From Chlorobiota bacterium (GTDB taxonomy: Bacteria; Bacteroidota; Ignavibacteria; OLB7), in the NCBI GenBank assembly GCA_016788565.1, contig JAEUSP010000115.1, forward strand, positions 25,411 to 89,410: a stretch of DNA of 64,000 nucleotides, read 5' to 3'. Position 1 is the first letter of the stretch. The number at the start of each line of letters is the position of its first letter. The position numbers were made by a program, and so were the translations under genes. This document shows, piece by piece, positions 17,415 through 23,830 of this stretch. The notes beneath the pieces were generated by a model. That model saw nothing but the letters and a program-made list of their open reading frames with translations. It had not been told where the DNA came from and made no database searches.

Positions 17415-17617
17415 CCGTGCTTCAGCGCGGAGATTGCGCCAACCTCATAATTCCTTCCCTTTTTTTTTCTTCGCTTTGGCTCCCTCTCCCACCCGACAAA
17501 TGCGAGGCAACCAGCAGCACCATCAGTTTGGGAGAGGGCGGGGGGTGAGGGCAGGCAGCGAAGGCTGCTCGGTTCAGTGGCTCCGCTCATACTTCGACGG
17601 GGCTTCAGCAACAGCGG
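17415..17617 (+). repeat. Long intergenic repeat, copy 2
   Basis: Same order as 11961-12165: CCGTGCTTCAGCGCGGAGAT, CCCTCTCCCACCC, GGGAGAGGGCGGGGGG, GTGAGGGCAGGCAGCGAAGG, then REP family A (17583-17617). The variable part is around the poly-T/TTCCC stretch near 17455-17475. Confidence 0.8.
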
Positions 17618-17640
17618 TGGGCTGGGTTCGCGGTGTGGTG

Positions 17641-17717
17641 GTCAGTGGTCAGTTGCAAGAACCAATTCGACATTTGGCATTCGACATTTGACATTTGACA
17701 TTTGACATTTGGCATTC
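17641..17717 (+). repeat. Composite heptamer array at the 3' end of the SirB1-like gene
   Basis: GTCAGTG GTCAGTT, then GCAAGAACCAATTC, then units of GACATTT/GGCATTC. It ends about 11 bases from the stop of the convergent gene at 17728. Same order as the arrays at 9239-9358 (minus) and 59034-59128. Confidence 0.85.
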
Positions 17718-17727
17718 CAACATTCCG

Positions 17728-18609
17728 TCAGTCGTACGCAACTGTGGAGGGGATAATTCGGCGGATGGCCCAGAGCAGTTCAGCAGTTAATTGGGGCTGT
17801 TGTTCGCGGTAGATTTCTGCAAGGTTCCGAAGCATCCGCGCCACGATTTCGCGGTTGGTTGCCGGCTCCAAGTAGCGTGGGTGGTAGTTGATTCCCATCA
17901 CCCGCAGAAGGTCGCAGCAATCTTGGTAGCTCAGGATTGAACCTCCATCGAACGTGTCAAGAAAAAAGCTATCCTCCTGCCCCTGATACTGCAACAGAAA
18001 CCGCGCCGGAAAACTAATGCCAGCAATCGGAAGCCCCAACCGCCGCGCCAGCAGCAACACTACCACCGACAACGAAACAGGAATCCCCACGCGTCGCTCA
18101 ATCACCTTGTTCAGGAAGGAGTTGGCGGGGTCGTAATAGCTGTTCTGCGCCGCACCGCAAAACCCTAACTCTTGGAATAAATACCGCCCAACTGCCTTTG
18201 CACGAGCAACGTCATCGGAGCTGTTGGCAACGGCAAACTGTAGCTGGCTGGCAAGCTGGTCAAGCTGCTGGGAGTATTTCGGGACATTGAGATCGGGATA
18301 GGCCACCAGCGCAACGGTGAAGGCTGCGGTTTCCAGATCAATATCCTGCTCCTCCTCTAACCCCTCCACCAACCGCTCAATCCCGCCGTGAAATACTTGA
18401 ATGGCAATTTTCCCCAGGGCAACGCGGGCGTGTTCCAGGGCGACCGGGTTGGTTCCGGTTTCCATTGCTTCCCGCAGTGCCGGGGCGGCGGCAATCCCAA
18501 GCTCCACCAGCTTTCCCTGAACGGAGGCGGTTACGGCCGGGTCGTCGTCATCTATCAACGCCATCAAGGCGGGAAGGAGCTTGGAGTATGGATCGGTTTG
18601 TGCTGCCAT
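17728..18609 (-). CDS. SirB1/transglutaminase-like family protein
   Basis: 293 aa, ATG at 18609. Residues ~5-75 look helical and HEAT-like (LPALMALIDDDDPAVTASVQGKLVELG.AAAPALREAM). The core resembles the SirB1/Transglut_core2 family: residues ~150-240 with YYDPANSFLNKVIERRVGIPVSLSVVVLLLARRLGLPIAGISFPARFLLQY and FLDTFDGG. Transglutaminase-like folds use a Cys-His-Asp triad, but SirB1 proteins generally lack an intact triad and their activity is unknown; the LP[AIV]xGI[SN]FPxRFL segment is their signature. It follows the LOG-family gene by 14 bases and is probably co-transcribed with it. Confidence 0.85.
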   Translation of the reverse strand: MAAQTDPYSKLLPALMALIDDDDPAVTASVQGKLVELGIAAAPALREAMETGTNPVALEHARVALGKIAIQVFHGGIERLVEGLEEEQDIDLETAAFTVALVAYPDLNVPKYSQQLDQLASQLQFAVANSSDDVARAKAVGRYLFQELGFCGAAQNSYYDPANSFLNKVIERRVGIPVSLSVVVLLLARRLGLPIAGISFPARFLLQYQGQEDSFFLDTFDGGSILSYQDCCDLLRVMGINYHPRYLEPATNREIVARMLRNLAEIYREQQPQLTAELLWAIRRIIPSTVAYD

Positions 18610-18623
18610 TACCGCTGCAAAAA

Positions 18624-19484
18624 TTATAGCTGATGGAACTTCGCCAGGGATTCCGTCAAGTAGGTAAACGCATCGTGAACATCGTTCGAGCGGTGGAACA
18701 AATTCAGGTCGTCGGGGGAGATCATCCCGAACTCCACCATGCGTGGGAAGTTGATGACTTCATCCCAGAAATCGCTTCCGTACAGAACGATGGGCAAGTT
18801 TTTCGTCACCTTTCGGGTTTGCACCAGTGTCAATAACTCCATGCACTCATCCAGCGTGCCATAGCCGCCCGGGAAGATCACCATGGCGTTGGCAAGCTGC
18901 ATAAAAAACAGCTTCCGCATGAAGAAATAATGGAACTCGAAGTTCAGCGTCCCCGAGATATACGGGTTGGGAAATTGCTCGAACGGCAGCGAGATATTCA
19001 GCCCGATGGACTCACCTCCGGCAAGATGCGCCCCCTGGTTTGCGGCCTCCATAATTCCCGGGCCGCCGCCGGTGCAAACCACAAAACGCTTCTGGCTTCC
19101 GGGGGGAGTGTGTTGTTTCCCCCACTCGGTTATCAGGCGCGAAAGCTCCACGGCATCGGCGTAGTAGCGGCCCATCAGATGCTTCGTTCTCAGCATATCC
19201 AGCGTGGCAAGGTGAAGCTCGCGCTGTTCGCCGTGCGATTGCGCGATTTGCCGTTCAATGGCGGCAATGGTGCGTGCGGTGTGCTCTGGCGGAGCAATCC
19301 GTGCCGACCCAAAGAAGACCACCGCACCCGAAACATTATGCCGGATGAACCGCTCTGTTGGCTCGATATATTCGGCCATAATTCGGATCACCCGCGCATC
19401 GGGGCTGTTCAGAAACTCGCTGTTGTTGTAGGCTTTGGTGATTGGCCGCTCGGGCTGTTCGGGTTGTGTATGTTGTTCCGCCAT
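18624..19484 (-). CDS. LOG-family nucleotide 5'-monophosphate nucleosidase-like protein (long form)
   Basis: 286 aa, ATG at 19484. A Rossmann fold is present with VVFFGSARI near residue 55, the GGGPGIMEAANQGA motif near 140 and PGGYGTLDECMELLTLVQTRK near 205, which is the LOG/TIGR00730 signature PGGxGTxxE (here followed by C). Family members hydrolyse nucleotide monophosphates or activate cytokinins. The N-terminal extension (residues 1-50) and the inserted helix at 80-120 are as in the longer bacterial forms. It is the first gene of a two-gene unit with the SirB1-like gene. Physiological substrate cannot be told. Confidence 0.9.
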   Translation of the reverse strand: MAEQHTQPEQPERPITKAYNNSEFLNSPDARVIRIMAEYIEPTERFIRHNVSGAVVFFGSARIAPPEHTARTIAAIERQIAQSHGEQRELHLATLDMLRTKHLMGRYYADAVELSRLITEWGKQHTPPGSQKRFVVCTGGGPGIMEAANQGAHLAGGESIGLNISLPFEQFPNPYISGTLNFEFHYFFMRKLFFMQLANAMVIFPGGYGTLDECMELLTLVQTRKVTKNLPIVLYGSDFWDEVINFPRMVEFGMISPDDLNLFHRSNDVHDAFTYLTESLAKFHQL

Positions 19485-19623
19485 GCGGGTTATCCTGTGC
19501 GTTGTTAAATAGGGGAAGAGTGTGTTGATATGGGCTGGTTAATACAATGCTGATGGCGACAAGAAATCTTAGTTCATCGAAAATGAACATGCAAATTATG
19601 AATCAAGTTACCGAATATCGTCC

Positions 19624-19657
19624 CCGCTCATGCTGAGCCCCGTCGAAGTATGAGTGG
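19624..19657 (-). repeat. REP family A copy
   Basis: CCGCTCATGCTGAGCCCCGT followed by CGAAGTATGAGTGG, a palindrome with a few mismatches. Similarity extends right to about 19720 (GAGCCACCGAATATAGAAGC and ACCTACCGTTTTCCC), matching 46864-46960. Confidence 0.8.
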
Positions 19658-19749
19658 AGCCACCGAATATAGAAGCAGCCAATGCGCCACCTACCGTTTT
19701 CCCTTTGGCACACTATCGCATAGATAAGCCGAAATTTCAACCAGCTGCC

Positions 19750-19796
19750 CGCAAATATAAACGCGCCCGACGATCTGGTAACGATCGCCGGGCGCG
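19750..19796 (-). terminator. Strong hairpin, terminator-like on the minus strand
   Basis: CGCGCCCGACGATC (19762-19775) pairs with GATCGCCGGGCGCG (19783-19796) over 14 positions with one A/C mismatch and a 7-base loop. On the minus strand it is followed by GTTTATATTTG, a U-rich tract. It lies about 600 bases downstream of the nearest minus-strand gene (20402-20914). Confidence 0.6.
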
Positions 19797-20401
19797 TCCC
19801 GCTTTACGTGTGTGAAACAATGCGCCCCAAATGGACGCGGTGAGGAACACCCCAGTGATGGGGTTGTGCGTTAGGATTGGCGTTGGTCAGAATGTTGGTA
19901 GGAGGAACATCTGGTCAAGGAACGGAGGTACGATTCGGATGCGCAGGGACGCGCAAGGAGGGAACCTTCGCCAATCTCACGCGGTTGCTACGTTTTAAGG
20001 AATTGAACGCATGGTGCTGCCGGCACATGGTTCAAAAACGTAGCGATGCTGTTGAGGAACAGTTTTCAAAGAATGGGTGAGAGTACATCACCAAAAAAAG
20101 CACTCGGACGACGGCCCGCGCCAAAGATTCCGTAACATTTGGCTTGCAGACAATGAGTGACGGTGATACCGTTTCCCCCCTGCTGCGCGGTGGAAAATGG
20201 CGGCATGGCCGTCGTCCGATTAGTGTTCGCTTCTGTGGCCAACAGACTGGAATTCAGCCCCCCAGAATTTCCAGTACTACCAGCAGAAGCTATCACAAGG
20301 ATATCGTCCGTATGGGTCGGAGAGGAGGCCCCGGCATACCGGACAGATATCGTGCAGTTTTCAAGGAACAAGCGTTTGTTGTTCAGCTACCGAACGGCAG
20401 A

Positions 20402-20914
20402 TCAGCGAGCCACCACAATTCTTCCCACCCCGGCCAACACCCCACCACAATTCAAGCTGAACGAATAGACCCCGTTTGGCAAAGCAGCCGTGGCATACTG
20501 CACCGATTGCTGCGAGGGATGAACCTCCATCTGTTGGATGTCGGCTTGCGTGCCACGGTTATCGTACAGCCGCAGTTCCGCTTGGCCGAACAGTGAGGTT
20601 TTCAATGGGATCGCCACCACTCCGGTTGCGGGGTCGGGGCTGGATGCTGTCAGTGCAAAAGGAGCTGCACCCTGGATCGCGTTCCGCAGCGACTCTATCG
20701 CTTGTTGGCGGGCATCTTCCCCTTCGTTTCCGCGCACCCACCGCCATGTTTTTCCGCCATCGTTCGTAACTAATGCCGAGCGTCCTTCTGCGGAGACGAC
20801 GGTGATATTATCGTCGGCAGATTCCGAGTTGCCATTGTTTTGTGCCATCAGGTTTGGGGCGCAAAACAGCACCGAAGCTGCGGTGGCAAGCAGATATATC
20901 AGGTAGCGTTTCAT
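20402..20914 (-). CDS. Short T9SS-sorted protein with a single DGGKTW motif
   Basis: 170 aa, ATG at 20914, with GTGGAG upstream. A signal peptide is present (residues 1-24, LIYLLATAASVLFCAPNLMAQ). The mature part is very short: one Ycf48-like motif (ALVTNDGGKTWRWVRG, residues ~47-62), a linker, then a C-terminal T9SS domain (PLKTSLFGQAELRLYDNRGTQ...ALPNGVYSFSLNCGG..AGVGRIVVAR). It starts 27 bases after the Cys-rich gene and is surely co-transcribed. The small size suggests either a minimal surface anchor or a shrunken relative of the 774-aa propeller protein at 13245-15569. Function unknown. Confidence 0.85.
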   Translation of the reverse strand: MKRYLIYLLATAASVLFCAPNLMAQNNGNSESADDNITVVSAEGRSALVTNDGGKTWRWVRGNEGEDARQQAIESLRNAIQGAAPFALTASSPDPATGVVAIPLKTSLFGQAELRLYDNRGTQADIQQMEVHPSQQSVQYATAALPNGVYSFSLNCGGVLAGVGRIVVAR

Positions 20915-20941
20915 GCCGATGATGCTCCACAGAGTGATTGA

Positions 20942-21574
20942 TTACTGGCATGTTGTTTCGCATGGCAGGCCGTTGGGCCCGATGCCGCAGCTACCGGTTG
21001 GAGTCACCCCAATCAGCGTGATTGAAGGACCGCTTGCGCCCGGCGGGCAGCAGACGGCGTACTCTTTTTCGCACGAAGCAGTGATGTCGCAGCTTTGGAA
21101 GTGAGTTCCATTACCGCTTCCGGTACGGGAAACACACAGCGACTGATAGACTTTCGTGACAGTGGGAGTTGAGCAACTTGGCCCACAAGCGGTATATCCG
21201 TTGGTAATCCCCTGAGCCACGGCAAGCTGGGAAAGCATTCCGAAAAGCTGCCCGGTTGGAATTGCATCAATCACCCCAGCACAATCGCCCGTGCAACGGA
21301 TGGAACTGGTGTTCAAGACATAGTCTATCCGGTTGGTGGAGGTGCGGTAAACGACGATCTCCATTCCTATGCTGCACTCTTTTTTTTCTTTTTCATCAGC
21401 CAGTAGCTGGCCTCCTTGACCACCAACCTGTAAATTGACCCAGAATGTTGCTATAACCGTAGCATTCGGATCGGATGGATGCGGAGGGTATGGCTGGGCA
21501 GATGCCTCGGTTGAATGCCATAATAGCATTGCTATTATGGCAACTATGCTTCTTGTGAATAGCGTACTGTTCAT
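20942..21574 (-). CDS. Cys-rich secreted protein, family 1 (paralogue of 15716-16339)
   Basis: 210 aa, ATG at 21574. The signal peptide is residues 1-26 (SIVAIIAMLLWHSTEASAQ). The mature protein has about 14 cysteines, with CTGDC, CGPSC, CEKEYAVCC (C-x6-CC) and a terminal CETTC (C-x3-C). The last two spacings and their order match the protein at 15716-16339. A charged DEKEKKEC segment lies near residue 60. No named family is recognised. It follows the LuxR-composite regulator by 151 bases and precedes the mini T9SS gene by 27. Likely disulfide-bonded outside the cytoplasm. Confidence 0.8.
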   Translation of the reverse strand: MNSTLFTRSIVAIIAMLLWHSTEASAQPYPPHPSDPNATVIATFWVNLQVGGQGGQLLADEKEKKECSIGMEIVVYRTSTNRIDYVLNTSSIRCTGDCAGVIDAIPTGQLFGMLSQLAVAQGITNGYTACGPSCSTPTVTKVYQSLCVSRTGSGNGTHFQSCDITASCEKEYAVCCPPGASGPSITLIGVTPTGSCGIGPNGLPCETTCQ

Positions 21575-21725
21575 TGCTTTGGGGGCTTATCGAAACGTCT
21601 TTCCGTGCTGTTTACAACTACTCGGCAGATGCACGAGTAAGGCTCATTCAGCCGATTGCAATATCGCTGATGATCACGCCAGATTCCTATACCACTATCG
21701 TGTATTTTTTTCTTGCCGCACTGAG

Positions 21726-22943
21726 TTAGAAGCCTAATCGCGAAGTAAAGTACTTTGCAAACAATTCTTGCGCGCTACCAGTATTGGTCTTGTGGTAGAT
21801 ATTAGAAGCATGCTTGCGCACGGTTTCAATGGAGATAAGTAGCCGATCTGCCATTTGTTGGTAAGAATGCCCAAGTAACTGTAGAATCACCACTTTCTGT
21901 TCTTGCTCTGTAAGCTCGGCATCCCGGTTCAACGCAGCCATCGCATCATTCAGAACATATCCTTGGGGTTTGGCCAGCTGATAACGTGCAACAAGGTCGG
22001 AAAAAAGAAACTCTATGAACTTCTCTTGCAAATGAAGGAACTCAATTGTGTGTCGCGAGATAGGCGCTTTTGTTTTCTCCCGCCATAGCACGATAACACC
22101 GATGTATTCGCGCTGTTGGTAATAATACTCGAAACAAGAAGGTGGATGATAGATTCTTTCTGTAAACCCCTTGCTTGCCAGACTACTCACAATCCGTTGT
22201 GAAGGAGCGTGCTCGGCATCACGCGAAGTAACAGCAAGAGAACTCGGCTTTTGATCACCTGCCTGAACGAATTGTGTGACCGATTGCTGCTTATCCAGCT
22301 TGCCTGGATTCAACAGATCACACGCAACATCAATCACCACTGTTATTCTATCTACGTCAAATAGCAACGTTTGAAGCCCATCCCGAAATGCAGTTATCCA
22401 CTGAACAACATCTGGTGTGGTTGGCAGGGTGTTCAAGAACCCCAAAAAACTTGCAGAAACAAGCGAGTTGTAGGGATTCGCTCCTGCAACTGCTATAGGC
22501 TTAGAGCCATCCACTGTTTGCCAATCTTTCCGTATTCCCAGAGTTGTTCGCAGTAAACGGGAGACTCCCTCAAGGCTATATTCTACGTTATGTTGCTCTT
22601 GTATCCATCGCCGCACCGACTCTAAGGTTCGCAGATTCCCGGCCTCAAACTCTTTTTTTAGAGACTCAACTCCATGGTGATCAAGGCGCTGTGGTCTGCC
22701 ACGCTTTCCATTTCCAGCAATAAATTCCTCAAATCCTTGATTCACGTAGGTTTTCCACCAACGTCGCACAGTACGCTCGGAACACCCTGCCTGTTCAGCA
22801 ATTGCTTCTAATGGTAGCTCTGGCTGTTGTTTTATCAAACGGAGAATCCGAATTTTTTGTACATCTGGCTCGCTCATGCGGCGTTCCTGCCACAGGAGCA
22901 TATCAAGACTTTCCGTTACAGTTCGGGAGCGAGATTTTGCCAT
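21726..22943 (-). CDS. Composite regulator: IS630-type HTH fused to LuxR-type HTH
   Basis: 405 aa from the ATG at 22943 (AAGG five bases upstream). Residues ~22-80 form a helix-turn-helix like the N-terminus of IS630/Tc1-type transposases (LRLIKQQPELPLEAIAEQAGCSERTVRRWWKTYVNQGFEEFI), followed by a basic, proline-containing hook (GNGKRGRPQRL) and a second helical unit (residues ~80-130), as in paired HTH transposase domains. Residues ~140-330 show no catalytic DDE domain and no known fold; GAF/PAS-like is possible. Residues ~340-395 are a LuxR/GerE domain (LTEQEQKVVILQLLGHSYQQMADRLLISIETVRKHASNIYHKT). It is therefore probably a transcription factor with two DNA-binding ends. It heads the Cys-rich/T9SS unit on the same strand. 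Confidence 0.85.
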   Translation of the reverse strand: MAKSRSRTVTESLDMLLWQERRMSEPDVQKIRILRLIKQQPELPLEAIAEQAGCSERTVRRWWKTYVNQGFEEFIAGNGKRGRPQRLDHHGVESLKKEFEAGNLRTLESVRRWIQEQHNVEYSLEGVSRLLRTTLGIRKDWQTVDGSKPIAVAGANPYNSLVSASFLGFLNTLPTTPDVVQWITAFRDGLQTLLFDVDRITVVIDVACDLLNPGKLDKQQSVTQFVQAGDQKPSSLAVTSRDAEHAPSQRIVSSLASKGFTERIYHPPSCFEYYYQQREYIGVIVLWREKTKAPISRHTIEFLHLQEKFIEFLFSDLVARYQLAKPQGYVLNDAMAALNRDAELTEQEQKVVILQLLGHSYQQMADRLLISIETVRKHASNIYHKTNTGSAQELFAKYFTSRLGF

Positions 22944-23104
22944 AATGATACCTTGTACTATCAATTTAGAATCCGGCCAAATATAATTGAACTCTCAGAA
23001 AAATTGGGTAGCTCAGTACCTTCTTTCAACCACAACGCCCCAATCCCCCCGAAACATCACTGGTAGGATTGAGGCGGTTGTTGCTTGTATGATGCTTGTC
23101 TGCT

Positions 23105-23386
23105 TTATCGCGCAAGAATCATCCAGCGCGAAGCACGGTACGAACCGGATTCTAAGCTATAACAGTATAAACCGCTCGGTAGCCACTCACCATTGAACAT
23201 CACCCGATAGGCTCCTGCCTCCAGATACGCGGCAACAGGACGCGCCACTTCCTCACCCAACAGATTTGTGATCCGAATGATTACTGGACCATCCAGCCCT
23301 ACCGAAAACGGCAACTCCGTTGTCGGGTTAAAAGGGTTCGGGCGATTCTCCAACAACGCATAGCCCGCATCGCTCGATTCTATCAT
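23105..23386 (-). pseudogene. Orphan T9SS C-terminal sorting domain fragment
   Basis: 93 codons that are nothing but a T9SS type A tail: YALLENRPNPFNPTTELPFSV...ITNLLGEEVARPV...EAGAYRVMFNGEWLPSGLYCYSLESG..RASRWMILAR. PNPFNP is the classic opening of this domain. There is no signal peptide and no cargo domain upstream, so it cannot be exported as it stands. I read it as the surviving 3' end of a lost surface-protein gene. An expressed stand-alone CTD is the less likely alternative. Confidence 0.75.
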
Positions 23387-23546
23387 CCGAAAATTGGTAG
23401 TGGTTCACTCGGGTGAGATGCAGAAGATGATAGCCATGTAGGAGCAACACGCTAAATTTGAAGATTCTCCCCACTATGAGCCACTACCCCAAAGCCAAGA
23501 GTGAAATGTGAAGAGTGAAATAGAGCCAAAGCCAGCAACCAACTAA

Positions 23547-23661
23547 TGATACTCGGCGCAAATTGGTTTGCGAAATTCTACTCAGCCAGATGTGGTATGG
23601 ATTCCCGCTTTCGCGGGAATGACAGTGATTAAGTTTTTCGCAAACCACTCTGTTTGGAGTA
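23547..23661 (+). repeat. 118-bp inverted-end repeat, copy 2
   Basis: TGATACTC, GGCGCAAAT, TGGTTTGCGAAA on the left; ATTCCCGCTTTCGCGGGAAT in the centre; TTTCGCAAACCACTCTGTTT followed by GGAGTA on the right. The outermost bases have diverged slightly compared with copy 1. Confidence 0.9.
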
Positions 23662-23663
23662 GA

Positions 23664-23693
23664 CAACTGACCACTGACAACTGACAACTGACC
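23664..23693 (-). repeat. (GTCAGTT) heptamer array
   Basis: Plus strand AACTGACCACTGACAACTGA and on; on the minus strand GTCAGTTGTCAGTTGTCAGTGG. It starts three bases after the end of 118-bp repeat copy 2. Unlike most other arrays it is not near a stop codon. Confidence 0.7.
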
Positions 23694-23830
23694 ATCACCC
23701 CGCCTCCGCCAAAAATCCCCCTCCCCCTCACCAACCGGCAACTATCAATTATCAATTATTCATTGCCTCCCCCCTTGTTGGCGTTGTAAGTTTGCTGCAA
23801 GAACAGACCACGGCAGCACGGACGACAACA

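Larger units (their letters stand above)
17124..17727. other. Intergenic region (604 bp) made of three repeat types
   Basis: From left to right it holds the 118-bp inverted-end repeat (17250-17367), the long repeat copy 2 with its REP A end (17415-17617) and a composite heptamer array (17641-17717). No gene is credible here. The promoter for the ECF sigma gene should lie just right of 17123, but I see no clear boxes. Confidence 0.7.
19485..20401. other. Large gap (917 bp) without a convincing gene
   Basis: It contains a REP family A copy (19624-19657) with ~100 bp of flanking similarity to 46857-46960, and a strong hairpin at 19762-19796 that reads as a terminator on the minus strand. Between 19800 and 20401 only short frames are open on either strand. 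One minus-strand frame at 20066-20371 would encode 101 residues from a TTG, but it has no recognisable family or start signal. Possibilities are a long 3' untranslated region of the 20402-20914 gene, a decayed gene or a non-coding RNA. Confidence 0.5.
23387..23830. other. Intergenic region (444 bp) before mrdA
   Basis: It holds the second copy of the 118-bp repeat (23547-23661), directly abutted by a short heptamer array (23664-23693). The left ~150 bases (23387-23546) hold no recognisable feature. The promoter for the penicillin-binding protein should lie at its right end; a T-rich, A-rich stretch at 23735-23765 (ATCAATTATCAATTATTCATT) is a candidate, without clear boxes. Confidence 0.5.

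Noticed and set aside
20066..20371. A 101-codon minus-strand frame starting with TTG and containing ILVIASAGSTGNSGG
   Set aside because: No ribosome binding site, a weak start codon, and only a passing resemblance to a subtilase segment without catalytic residues. Kept only as part of the unexplained gap.
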